NCBI RefSeq assembly: GCF_900604355.1
Contig: NZ_UWOE01000001.1
Coordinates: 2,046,001 to 2,110,000 of the forward strand
DNA: 64,000 nt
Direction: 5' to 3'
Origin: Luxibacter massiliensis
GTDB lineage: Bacteria > Bacillota > Clostridia > Lachnospirales > Lachnospiraceae
Below are positions 43,325 through 52,248 of this stretch, piece by piece. The stretch's first letter is position 1; each line of letters begins with the position of its first letter. The notes under the pieces are model-generated. The model was not told where the DNA came from, made no database searches, and was given only the letters and a program-made list of their open reading frames with translations. The translations under genes were made by a program, and so were the position numbers.

Positions 43325-44389
43325 CTATTTATGCATATATCTTTTCAGTGTTCCAAAAAGCTCTTTCATTTCCTCTCTTGTCCCCACAGTGATGCGCAGA
43401 TATTGCCCGATCCTTCTGCCATCCCAATGCCTGACGTAAATCTGTTCCTGCTTTAATGCCTCGAAAAGGGCCTTTCCTTCATATTGGGGATGAGCCGCAA
43501 AGATAAAATTAGCCTGTGCGTCAGGGAAAGAAAATCCAAGGCGTTTTAGCTCTATCTTCGCCCACTCCCTTGTCTCAATAATGGTGCGTACAGTGTCCTC
43601 AAAATATGCCTTGTCCTTCACAGCCTCCACACCACATACAATAGAAGGAAGGTTCATTGTATACGAATTAAAAGAATACTTGACATCATTGAGATATTGA
43701 ATCAATTCCGGACTTCCTATTGCATATCCAATCCTCATGCCTGCCATAGACCTTGCCTTGGAAAAGGTCTGAACCACAAGCAGATTCGGGTATCTGTCCA
43801 GCAGTTCCACTGCCGACCTGCCTGCAAAGTCTATGTAAGCTTCATCTACTATTACAACCACATCCTGGTTATGCCTGAGTATGTCCTCCACAAAGTCAAG
43901 GTCCTCGTATACGGCGGTGGGAGCATTGGGGTTAGGGAAAATAATCCCCCCATTCTCCTTATAATAATCCTCCCTGCGGATACAAAAATTGTCATCCAGC
44001 ATAGGGCATTCATAAGGGATCCTGTAAAGCTGGGCCCACACTTTATAGAAGGAGTAAGTGATATCCGGGAATAAAACTGGCTTTTCGGAATTAAAAAATG
44101 TGAGAAAGCACAAAGAAAGCACGTCGTCCGACCCGACTCCTACAAAAACCTGCTCCGGCCCGACCTTGTAGTATTCTGCCAGGGAATCCCTGAGCAAAGA
44201 TGCCGACGGGTCTGGGTATAACTTAAGCCTGTGGGCCTCAAATTCACGCAGGGCCTTTTGTACGCCTGGTGCAGGCGGGTAGGGGTTCTCGTTCGTATTT
44301 AACTTAATCACCGTATTCTGTGGCTGCTCCCCAGGTACATAGGGCACCACCTTCCTGATTTTTTCTACTACATTTTTATTTAATCCCAT
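43325..44389 (-). CDS. hisC: Histidinol-phosphate aminotransferase
   Basis: A roughly 354-residue PLP aminotransferase (class I/II). KLNTNENPYPPAPGVQKAL, IVDEAYIDFAGRSAV, TFSKARSMAGMRIGYAIG (PLP lysine) and the C-terminal QYLRITVGTREE are HisC signatures. ATG 44389 is used; the upstream GTG has no clear site. No other his genes are nearby, so it may serve histidine or aromatic amino acid synthesis. It follows a second aminotransferase by 10-20 bp. Confidence 0.9.
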   Translation of the reverse strand: MGLNKNVVEKIRKVVPYVPGEQPQNTVIKLNTNENPYPPAPGVQKALREFEAHRLKLYPDPSASLLRDSLAEYYKVGPEQVFVGVGSDDVLSLCFLTFFNSEKPVLFPDITYSFYKVWAQLYRIPYECPMLDDNFCIRREDYYKENGGIIFPNPNAPTAVYEDLDFVEDILRHNQDVVVIVDEAYIDFAGRSAVELLDRYPNLLVVQTFSKARSMAGMRIGYAIGSPELIQYLNDVKYSFNSYTMNLPSIVCGVEAVKDKAYFEDTVRTIIETREWAKIELKRLGFSFPDAQANFIFAAHPQYEGKALFEALKQEQIYVRHWDGRRIGQYLRITVGTREEMKELFGTLKRYMHK

Positions 44390-44407
44390 TTCCCACACCC
44401 CTGCCTA

Positions 44408-45592
44408 TTAAAACTCTGCCGCAAGTTCTTTGAATTTGGGCAATGAATTGACAATCGTCTCATAAGAAACACAATATGCCAGGCGGACATATCCCGGGCA
44501 GGCAAAAGAAGTGCCGGGGACAATCAGTATATTATATTTTTTTGCAGCCGCACAGAATGCCTTTTCATCTTCCAGCGGCGATTTCACAAACAGGTAAAAG
44601 GCGCCCTCAGGCCTGATGCATTCAAATCCAAGCTCTTTTAACCCCTCATAGAGAGTTTCCCGGTTCCGGTTATAGTAGGAAATATCTGTTTCCTCGCCCA
44701 GGCACTTTTTTACTACCTTTTGCTGCAGTGTGGGGGCATTGACAAATCCCAGAATTCTCGTGGCCACATTTGCAGCGCTAATCAGGTTTTCACTGTCAGC
44801 CGCCTCATCCGGTATAACAAGATAACCGATTCTCTCCCCCGGGAGAGAGAGGGATTTACTATAAGAATATCCCACGATTGTATTTGCATAATATTTTGTC
44901 AGATAGGGAACCAAAATACCGTCATAAACCAGTTCCCTGTACGGCTCGTCCGAAATCAAATATATGTCTGTCCCAAATTCTTTTTGCTTAGCCTCCAAAA
45001 TTGCGGCCATCCTTTTAATCGTCTCTTCCGAGTATACTACACCTGTAGGGTTGTTCGGCGTGTTCACGATGACTGCCTTTGTCCTGGCTGTAATTTTTTC
45101 CTCAAATTCATCCAGCTTAGGCTGAAAGTCCTCTGTGTTCGGTGATATCTCCACAAGCACGCCATCGTAATTATTTGTATAGCTTCTATATTCGCCAAAA
45201 TACGGAGCAAAGGCGATCACTTCATCACCGGGGTTCAATAGCGCCTTTAAAATCACATTTAACCCTCCGGCAGCTCCCACTGTCATTGTTATATTTTTTG
45301 CCTCAAAGGCTGTCCCAAAACGGCTGTTCAGGGAATCAGCCACGGCCTGCCTCACGTCCTCATAACCTGCATTGCTGTTTGTATATCCATGGAGAACCAA
45401 AGGATCCTCCTTATCCAGAAGTTCCTTTATGGCTTTCTTTACCGCCTCAGGGGCAGGTACGTTGGGATTGCCCAGGCTGAAATCATATACGTTTTCAGCG
45501 CCATATATCTGGGCCAGCCTGTTCCCTTCCTCAAACATTGCACGGATTGCAGAACTATTTGCAACCATATTCTCCATTTTCTTTGAAATCAT
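44408..45592 (-). CDS. PLP-dependent aminotransferase (aspartate/aromatic type)
   Basis: A 394-residue fold-type I aminotransferase. Motifs: FSLGNPNVPAPEAVKKAI, YTNSNAGYEDVRQAVADS, VIVNTPNNPTGVVYSEE, SDEPYRELVYDG and the PLP-lysine segment YSKSLSLPGERIGY. Cysteine and aromatic residues near the C-terminus are typical of the group. It is coupled to hisC; aspartate, alanine or aromatic amino acids are candidates. The substrate is not readable. Confidence 0.9.
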   Translation of the reverse strand: MISKKMENMVANSSAIRAMFEEGNRLAQIYGAENVYDFSLGNPNVPAPEAVKKAIKELLDKEDPLVLHGYTNSNAGYEDVRQAVADSLNSRFGTAFEAKNITMTVGAAGGLNVILKALLNPGDEVIAFAPYFGEYRSYTNNYDGVLVEISPNTEDFQPKLDEFEEKITARTKAVIVNTPNNPTGVVYSEETIKRMAAILEAKQKEFGTDIYLISDEPYRELVYDGILVPYLTKYYANTIVGYSYSKSLSLPGERIGYLVIPDEAADSENLISAANVATRILGFVNAPTLQQKVVKKCLGEETDISYYNRNRETLYEGLKELGFECIRPEGAFYLFVKSPLEDEKAFCAAAKKYNILIVPGTSFACPGYVRLAYCVSYETIVNSLPKFKELAAEF

Positions 45593-45615
45593 CCTGTATT
45601 CTCCATTCTTTTCAT

Positions 45616-46512
45616 TTATCGTTCTGTAACAATGCCCTTTTCTACCATAAAAACAGGCTTGTAGGACATCTTTGCCTTCCGCAGCCCTTCTGCCCCAGTG
45701 TCCTCCTCCCGGTTCACATATTTATAATCCATACACTCATGGAGGACAAACTGCTGGTTGATCATAGTGTAGGCTCCCTCTATATCAGGGAACGCCTTCT
45801 CTATATGCACCACAAAGGTATCTTTATTCATTGGCTCACCGATGGAAAATGCAGCAACCTTGCCGCCTACTTTCAAAATACCTCCCTTCTGCCCCAGCTC
45901 CTTGTACAGCCTGAGTGCATTCAGGGTAACGCACATTTCTGCATTTTTCTCAATATCTTCCTCACACCCATTCTGATTACGCCATTTTAATGCCATCTGA
46001 AAACATTCCTCCTGGTTCTCATCTGTAAGGGGTTCATAACGCCAGTCTGGGTACAGGGTCTTAAATTTATTAATATGGTTTCGTTTACTGTGAAGCTTTT
46101 TCCCCGCCAGGGAAGCCAATTTTTCAGACTCATAGACATAATCCGCCGCGTCCCGGATGTACTCCACTTTAAACTTTCCTGGATACCACGCGTCCATCTG
46201 CGTGAAGTTTTCTTCTGTCACATTATATAGTTTTAATGGATATCCCTTTCCCTGGCTATAGTCCGTCAGAAACTCTAACGCTTTCTTAACACAATGGGGT
46301 TCCCCGGCAGGATAGGCAAAAGCCAGTTCTGTCTCATCATCCTGAAAAATCAAGGCATCCTCAATCACCGCATATTTGACATGATAGTGCCGGGACCAGA
46401 GGTACACATTGGCAAATGTCCTCTCACAACTCCTGCTGGGCGCTTTTGCGAAATAGGAAGTAATAATCTCCTGATCCTCAAGTTCCGGCCTTTTAAATTT
46501 TATTTCATCCAT
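45616..46512 (-). CDS. DUF2156 (phosphatidylglycerol lysyltransferase-like) protein
   Basis: A 298-residue GNAT-fold protein of the DUF2156 family. FKRPELEDQEIITSYFAKAPSRSCERTFANVYLWSRHY opens the domain. KKLHSKRNHINKFKTLYPDWRYEPL is the conserved basic motif (about 136-160), and YTMINQQFVLHECMDYKYVNREEDTGAEGLRKAKMSYKPV ends it. Relatives include the catalytic part of MprF, but no membrane domain is present here. The acceptor is unknown. Confidence 0.88.
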   Translation of the reverse strand: MDEIKFKRPELEDQEIITSYFAKAPSRSCERTFANVYLWSRHYHVKYAVIEDALIFQDDETELAFAYPAGEPHCVKKALEFLTDYSQGKGYPLKLYNVTEENFTQMDAWYPGKFKVEYIRDAADYVYESEKLASLAGKKLHSKRNHINKFKTLYPDWRYEPLTDENQEECFQMALKWRNQNGCEEDIEKNAEMCVTLNALRLYKELGQKGGILKVGGKVAAFSIGEPMNKDTFVVHIEKAFPDIEGAYTMINQQFVLHECMDYKYVNREEDTGAEGLRKAKMSYKPVFMVEKGIVTER

Positions 46513-46735
46513 TATTTCCCTTCTCTCTGATGCGTTTCTCTTTGCTTCTATTTATCTTTTGCTTACAAGACTTCACATATTCCTATAAATTGAAAGTATC
46601 CGGGTGAAATCACATATTTTTAAGTATAGCATACTTTCTATTTATCTGACAATGCCTCTCTGGCGGATTCCTCCCCAGCATCCCTAAAATACGGTTCCAG
46701 TCCCAGATCCGCCTGAAATTGCCCGGCGCTAAAAG

Positions 46736-48469
46736 TCACCTTCTGCTAAACTGCAGCGCATAAAGCTCCGCGTAAACCCCCCTTTTCGCCAGGAGTTCCT
46801 CATGGGTCCCTTCTTCCGCAATCCCTCTCTCTGTGAGCACTAATATACGCCGGGCATTGCGGATGGTGGACAGGCGGTGGGCAATTACGAAAGTAGTCCT
46901 GTCCTTTGCAAGTCCTTCCATAGATTTCTGGACAATCATCTCACTCTCGTTATCCAGCGCCGAGGTAGCCTCATCAAAAATCAGCACCTCTGGATTCTTC
47001 AGGAAAACCCGGGCAATGGAAAGCCTCTGCTTCTGCCCCCCTGACAGCTTCACGCCCCTCTGGCCAATGTCTGTATCATATCCCTCTGGAAAGGACATAA
47101 TAAATTCATGTGCATTGGCGCTCTTAGCCGCACGTATGACCTCCTCATCTGAGGCGTCCATTTTGCCGTAACGGATATTGTCCATGATAGTGCCTGCAAA
47201 CAGGTACACATCCTGCTGCACAATGCCTATATGGCTGCGGAGCTCCTCCAGTTTAATATCCCGGATATCCGTGCCATCCAGGCAGACCGCACCCTTAGTC
47301 ACCTCATAGAATCTGGGTATCAGGCTGCACAGTGTTGTCTTCCCCACACCCGACGGGCCCACTAAAGCAATGTAATCCCCTGCCGCCGCCTTAAAGTTCA
47401 TGCCCTCAAGCACCATCTCATTTTCATAGCCAAAGGACACATTTTTAAATTCGATTTCCCCCTTTACTGAGGGCAGTGACAGGGCGTCCGGTTTATCCGC
47501 AATATCCGGTGCAATAGAGAGGATTTCCAGAAATCTTTCAAAACCAGAATATCCGTTCTGGAACTGTTCTGTAAAACTCACCAGCTTTTTCACAGGCTCT
47601 GTAAAATTGTTGATATATAAGAGAAAGGTAATCAAATCTGTTACATATATACTCCCTGCCAGCATCATCCCCACGCCTGAGAGCAGCACAACTACTGTAA
47701 CCAGGGTGCTCATTGCACCCAGCCCAGAATTATAGATGCCCATATATTTATAGCTGGTCTTTTTAGCCGCCACAAAATTATCATTCCCGGCTTTAAATTT
47801 TTTCATCTCCTCTTTTTCATTTGCAAATGATTTGACTACACGTATGCCAGAAAGGCTGTCCTCGATCTGGCTGTTAATGTCCGCTATTTTCTCCCGGTTC
47901 CTCTTAAATGCTTTCTTCATCTTGCCATTATAATAGAAAGCAAACACAGCCATCAATGGTATAAAAATAAATGCCAGCAGCGCCAGCTTTACATTCACAG
48001 TCAGGAGGATTATAAAAGAACCGATAATTTTAATAACAGAGATCACCAGATCCTCCGGCCCATGGTGGAGAAGCTCGCTGATGTCAAATAAATCACTTGT
48101 AATTCTGGACAGCAGATGCCCCACCTTCTGGTTATCGTAAAAGGCAAAGGTAAGCTTTTGGTAATGCCCAAAAATATCCCTGCGCATGTCCGCCTCCATC
48201 TTTGCCCCCATAATATGCCCGAAATAGGCAATATAAAAATTACAGAACATCTCAAGTGCAGTCAGTAAAAGCAGGGCCGCGCCAATTATGAGTATGGCCT
48301 GTTTGGCCACAGAAGCCTCAAAGTATACTACCTCATTGGTAATATAGCGTACAAGCAGCGGAATCACCAGTGTCACAGCCGCTCCCAGGATTGCGAATAA
48401 CATGTCGCTGTAAAACAATATTTTATATGGCCTATAATAGGCAAATAGCTTTTTAAGTTTCTCTTTCAT
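46736..48469 (-). CDS. ABC transporter, fused permease and ATPase (MsbA/LmrA type)
   Basis: A 577-residue half-transporter. Six predicted membrane helices occupy about 15-310, followed by the ATPase domain with GPSGVGKTTL (Walker A), QQDVYLFAGTIMDNIRYG (Q-loop), LSGGQKQRLSIARVFLKNPEVLIFDEATSALD (signature and Walker B) and VIAHRLSTI (H-loop). It would dimerise in the cytoplasmic membrane and export a lipid, drug or peptide. Single gene downstream of prfA after a terminator. Confidence 0.94.
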   Translation of the reverse strand: MKEKLKKLFAYYRPYKILFYSDMLFAILGAAVTLVIPLLVRYITNEVVYFEASVAKQAILIIGAALLLLTALEMFCNFYIAYFGHIMGAKMEADMRRDIFGHYQKLTFAFYDNQKVGHLLSRITSDLFDISELLHHGPEDLVISVIKIIGSFIILLTVNVKLALLAFIFIPLMAVFAFYYNGKMKKAFKRNREKIADINSQIEDSLSGIRVVKSFANEKEEMKKFKAGNDNFVAAKKTSYKYMGIYNSGLGAMSTLVTVVVLLSGVGMMLAGSIYVTDLITFLLYINNFTEPVKKLVSFTEQFQNGYSGFERFLEILSIAPDIADKPDALSLPSVKGEIEFKNVSFGYENEMVLEGMNFKAAAGDYIALVGPSGVGKTTLCSLIPRFYEVTKGAVCLDGTDIRDIKLEELRSHIGIVQQDVYLFAGTIMDNIRYGKMDASDEEVIRAAKSANAHEFIMSFPEGYDTDIGQRGVKLSGGQKQRLSIARVFLKNPEVLIFDEATSALDNESEMIVQKSMEGLAKDRTTFVIAHRLSTIRNARRILVLTERGIAEEGTHEELLAKRGVYAELYALQFSRR

Positions 48470-48526
48470 ACTTTTCTCCTTTCCCCCGTCTATATGCCGC
48501 AGGGAATTTCCTATGTAATAAAAAAT

Positions 48527-48559
48527 GCCCTATTACAGCTATTAAAACTGAAATAGGGC
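48527..48559 (-). terminator. Terminator downstream of prfA
   Basis: GCCCTATTTCAG pairs with CTGTAATAGGGC on the minus strand (one internal mismatch), followed by ATTTTTTATT. It ends the prfA transcript before the ABC transporter. Confidence 0.88.
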
Positions 48560-48617
48560 ACCTTATTTATATCTCATTATCTAATTTTCACCTTCTGGCC
48601 TGCGTCCCCTATTATCC

Positions 48618-49691
48618 TTACTCCTCATTCATCTTGGCCAGCTTTGCCGCCTGGTCCGCGGCCACAAGGTTATCAATCACTTCATCCAAGTCCCCATTTA
48701 AGATCGTGTCCAGCTTGTGCAGGGTCAGCTTGATACGGTGATCTGTTACCCTTCCCTGGGGGAAGTTATAAGTCCTGATCTTCTCAGAGCGGTCCCCTGT
48801 CCCAATCTGGCTTCTCCTGGCCTCCGCCTCTGACGCCTGCTGTTTCTCCAGCTCCAGGTCATAAAGTTTGGAGCGCAGCAGGCGGAACGCCTTTTCCTTG
48901 TTCTGGAGCTGTGATTTCTCAGTCTGGCTGTAGATAACAATGCCTGTGGGATAATGGGTCAGGCGCACGGCAGAATCTGTAGTATTGACACACTGTCCCC
49001 CATTTCCAGAGGCACGCATAACATCAATCCTGATATCCTTATCCTCAATCACAACATCCACATCCTCTGCCTCTGGCATAATAGCCACCGTAATCGTAGA
49101 CGTATGGATCCGCCCCCCGCTCTCTGTCTCAGGCACCCTCTGCACACGGTGTACGCCGCTTTCATATTTCAGCCGGGAATACGCACCCTGGCCCGTTATC
49201 ATACATACACACTCTTTAAAACCGCCGATGCCATTTTCATTGAGGGACATCATTTCTACCTTCCAGCGGCGGCCCTCAGCATAATGCAGGTACATTCTGT
49301 AAACTTCTGCCGCAAACAGTGCAGCCTCGTCTCCGCCTGCCCCTGCACGGATCTCTACAATAACATTCTTTTCATCATTAGGATCCTTGGGCAGAAGGAG
49401 AATTTTAAGTTCTGTTTCCAGTTCTTCCACCCGCGCCTTAGATTCATTTAATTCCTCCTTGGCCAGCTCCCTCATATCCTCATCCGACTCTTCCTCCAGC
49501 ATGGCAAGGCTGTCCTCAATATTCTGCCTGCACTGCCGGTACTCTTTATATGCCTCCACAATGGGAGCCAAGTCGCTCTGCTCCTTCATCAGCTTGCGGA
49601 ACCGTTCCGGGTCATCGGCCACCTGGGGTTCCTGCAATTCCCCCATAATCTCTTCATAACGGATAAGTAAATCCTCTAATCTGTCAAACAT
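48618..49691 (-). CDS. prfA: Peptide chain release factor 1
   Basis: A 357-residue RF1. The peptidyl-transferase GGQ motif is in RASGNGGQCVNTTDSAVRLTHYPTG; a Cys follows GGQ where His is usual. The preceding EIRAGAGGDEAALFA is the other conserved block. It recognises UAA/UAG. Its modifying enzyme PrmC is encoded immediately upstream on the same strand, a conserved pairing. Confidence 0.96.
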   Translation of the reverse strand: MFDRLEDLLIRYEEIMGELQEPQVADDPERFRKLMKEQSDLAPIVEAYKEYRQCRQNIEDSLAMLEEESDEDMRELAKEELNESKARVEELETELKILLLPKDPNDEKNVIVEIRAGAGGDEAALFAAEVYRMYLHYAEGRRWKVEMMSLNENGIGGFKECVCMITGQGAYSRLKYESGVHRVQRVPETESGGRIHTSTITVAIMPEAEDVDVVIEDKDIRIDVMRASGNGGQCVNTTDSAVRLTHYPTGIVIYSQTEKSQLQNKEKAFRLLRSKLYDLELEKQQASEAEARRSQIGTGDRSEKIRTYNFPQGRVTDHRIKLTLHKLDTILNGDLDEVIDNLVAADQAAKLAKMNEE

Positions 49692-49794
49692 CGCTCTCTA
49701 TCCTTTCTCACTGCTGTGCCCGGGCACATGAGGCATTTACGTATCTGCCGCAGTGCGGTTAATTATATAAGGCCCCATACACTCTGCATTCACT

Positions 49795-50856
49795 CTACTT
49801 ATCATACACACCAATCACAACCCGGTCAAGACCTGCCAGATCCTTTTTCACGGCCAGCCTGCAGAATCCGGCCTGCTCCATCAGGCCTGCCACATCCGCT
49901 CCCTGGTCAGCGCCAATCTCAAAAATCAGATATCCCCCAAAAACTAAGTGCTCCCTGGACTTTTGTATAATCTCCCTGTAAAAGTATAAACCATCCTCCC
50001 CGCCGTCAAGGGCCCCACGGGGATCATGAACCCTTACTTCCTCTTCCAGGGTATCAATCACCTCTGTCCTAATGTAAGGGGGATTAGATACAATCATCTG
50101 AAATTTTCCCTCAATATCTTCAAACAAATTGCTGGCCCTGAAACCAGCCTCAAGGCCCAGGGCACCTGCATTCACCTGGGCTGTCTCAATGGCTTTCTTT
50201 GATATGTCCGCGCCTATGCCCTCCAGGATAACCCCGCTTTTCATCCTGCAGGCAGGGTCCATTGCCCCTTGTTCTTCTGCATCTGTACCCCGGCCTTCCC
50301 TACAGGGCCTGCTTTCCTGTACATACCTATTCACTATGCCGGCATCTGCCTGGCATATATACTCCCGTCCATAGTGCAGGATGCTCAGGAGGATGCAGCC
50401 TGATCCTGTACACATATCCAGAATCCTGACTCTTTTCTCCTCCTCTTTCCCCTGGCTACGTCCCTCTTCCTCCGTTCTGCCAGCCTGCTGAGCAAAAAAA
50501 CCTTCACGGGAACTTTCCTCAATTATACCTTTTAGGATTTCCAGGGCATTTTCCACTACACATTCCGTGTCCTGCCTGGGTATCAGCACATGATCATTTA
50601 CCTGGAAAGCAAGTCCCATAAATTCCTGTACCCCTGTTATATGCTGCAGCGGTATCCGTTTTGACCTTTTCTCAATATATTCTCTATATTTTTCTTCTAT
50701 AAAGGGGTCAAGTTCCTTATCTGGCCGCGCATAATAGGCGGCGCGGCTGATTCCTGCCGCGTGCTCCAGCAGATACCAGGCATCCAGGCGGGCCTCCTTT
50801 ATATTTACGGCAGCCAATCTCTGCTCCCCCCACTGGCATACTTCCAAAAGAGTCAT
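49795..50856 (-). CDS. prmC: Release factor glutamine N5-methyltransferase with insertions
   Basis: A 353-residue PrmC (HemK), which methylates the GGQ glutamine of release factors. SAM-binding ILDMCTGSGC is at 145-154, and the catalytic NPPY is at 258-261 (VSNPPYIRTEVI). The usual family length is about 280-290. The excess lies in two charged, low-complexity insertions, at about 111-141 (EESSREGF ... KEEEKRV) and about 163-211 (YVQESRPCREGRG ...), on both sides of motif I. The core is otherwise normal. It overlaps the DUF1385 gene by ATGA. Confidence 0.93.
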   Translation of the reverse strand: MTLLEVCQWGEQRLAAVNIKEARLDAWYLLEHAAGISRAAYYARPDKELDPFIEEKYREYIEKRSKRIPLQHITGVQEFMGLAFQVNDHVLIPRQDTECVVENALEILKGIIEESSREGFFAQQAGRTEEEGRSQGKEEEKRVRILDMCTGSGCILLSILHYGREYICQADAGIVNRYVQESRPCREGRGTDAEEQGAMDPACRMKSGVILEGIGADISKKAIETAQVNAGALGLEAGFRASNLFEDIEGKFQMIVSNPPYIRTEVIDTLEEEVRVHDPRGALDGGEDGLYFYREIIQKSREHLVFGGYLIFEIGADQGADVAGLMEQAGFCRLAVKKDLAGLDRVVIGVYDK

Positions 50857-51827
50857 GCCTGCTGCCCTTTCACATAAGGCCCGGTCTCCGCCTCAGTCCG
50901 GCCCCCACCAAAGTTTTCTGCTAAGTATGCCTTCCAGTCAAAGACCGCTTCCACAGCGGCTATGGCCACCTCGATCATGCTGTCGTCGGGTTCCTTCGTG
51001 GTCAGGTTCTGTACCCACATTCCCGGCTTGCTCAAAAGATTTACTATAAAATTATCACTGTTTCCGGCCAGTTTAATGATCTCATAGGAAACTCCTGCAA
51101 TCAAGGGCAAAAGCGCGATGCGCAGCAGTACGCGCATAAGCTGTGATTCTGCAGTAATAAAAAAACAGAAAATAATGCTTACAATCATTACAAAAAATAA
51201 GAAGCTGGTGCCGCAGCGCTTATGCTGCTTTGAACTTTTGCGGACATTCTCTACATTCAGCACCAGGCCATTCTCAATACAATTAATACATTTATGTTCA
51301 GCGCCGTGGTACATGAAGGTCCGCTGGATGTCTCCCATCCTGGAAATCAGAAGAATATATCCCAGAAAAATAGCCAGGCGGATGACTCCCTCCATGATCG
51401 TTATCATTCCCCTGGAAGTAATATGTTTTCTCAAAACACTGCTCAGAAAATAAGGCAGCACCATGAAAAGAGCTGCTGCTATCACTACCGAGACGGCCAC
51501 TGTCAGGTTCATGAACATCTTATCCCTTTTTTCCTGCCTGGCAATCTCACTTTCTGTCATCTCTGTCTTTTCTTCTTCCTCGTCATCATAAAACTGGGCC
51601 GAGTATGTGAGCGTCCTCATGCCAAGAACCAGGGAATCTATAAAGTTGAAAATGCCTCTTATAAATGGAATCCGTGACAGGGGTTTCCAGGGAATCACGC
51701 TGGCATACTCCTTTACATCTACCTCGATTTCTTTGTCAGGCCTCCTCACCGCCACGGCATAGCGGTCTTTATTTTTCATCATAATCCCTTCCAGTACAGC
51801 CTGTCCGCCTATATTTGATGATTTCAT
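50853..51827 (-). CDS. DUF1385 membrane protein
   Basis: A 324-residue protein of the DUF1385 family (YqhQ in Bacillus). The N-terminal motif IGGQAVLEGIMMKNKDRYAVAVRRPD is diagnostic. Four or so hydrophobic segments follow, with FMYHGAEHKCINCIENGL and KQHKRCGTSFLFFVMI between them. ATG 51827 follows GACAGGAGGAGAT; the longer reading to 52067 runs back through the rpmE terminator without a site. The order rpmE, DUF1385, prmC, prfA is conserved in Clostridia. Function unknown. Confidence 0.92.
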   Translation of the reverse strand: MKSSNIGGQAVLEGIMMKNKDRYAVAVRRPDKEIEVDVKEYASVIPWKPLSRIPFIRGIFNFIDSLVLGMRTLTYSAQFYDDEEEEKTEMTESEIARQEKRDKMFMNLTVAVSVVIAAALFMVLPYFLSSVLRKHITSRGMITIMEGVIRLAIFLGYILLISRMGDIQRTFMYHGAEHKCINCIENGLVLNVENVRKSSKQHKRCGTSFLFFVMIVSIIFCFFITAESQLMRVLLRIALLPLIAGVSYEIIKLAGNSDNFIVNLLSKPGMWVQNLTTKEPDDSMIEVAIAAVEAVFDWKAYLAENFGGGRTEAETGPYVKGQQA

Positions 51828-51912
51828 ATCTCCTCCTGTCCATAATACCAGAAAAGGGTCAGGTCCTCCCCTCCGGAAAGCACTGACCTCTGGGCCTATC
51901 ATCTTGTTGAAA

Positions 51913-51947
51913 AGGCAACAACAGGCTGAGATCTCAACCTCAGCCTG
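51913..51947 (-). terminator. Terminator downstream of rpmE
   Basis: On the minus strand CAGGCTGAG and CTCAGCCTG form a 9-bp stem. A T-run (TTTTC) follows about 10 bases later. Confidence 0.7.
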
Positions 51948-51960
51948 CAATAAATCCTTC

Positions 51961-52161
51961 TTATTTAATACCATATTTCTTGTTGAATTTATCAACACGT
52001 CCGCGAGCCTGGTTGGCTTTCTGCTGTCCTGTGTAGAATGGATGGCATTTGGAACAGATTTCCACATGGATTTCCTTATTTGTAGAGCCTGTCACAAAAG
52101 TATTGCCGCAGTTGCAAGTTACGGTTGCCTGATGGTACTCTGGATGGATTCCTTCTCTCAT
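51961..52161 (-). CDS. rpmE: 50S ribosomal protein L31
   Basis: A 66-residue L31 (MREGIHPEYHQATVTCNCGN). The four cysteines CNC and CSKC mark the zinc-binding (C+) form. The ATG at 52161 is used, with GAGAGGTGAAA upstream. It lies between rho and the DUF1385 gene, the usual neighbourhood. Confidence 0.96.
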   Translation of the reverse strand: MREGIHPEYHQATVTCNCGNTFVTGSTNKEIHVEICSKCHPFYTGQQKANQARGRVDKFNKKYGIK

Positions 52162-52248
52162 GATTTTCACCTCTCTATTTTAAAAATATTATTATAATCT
52201 CTAAACAGCTTTGTTATTGTATCACAGGTCTTTTTATTTTGCAAGCAG

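Noticed and set aside
46654..46735. Short frame ending GLEPYFRDAGEESAREALSDK after the ABC transporter
   Set aside because: It looks protein-like but is about 30 codons long with only a GTG start and no recognisable family; it could be a gene remnant, but the evidence is too thin.
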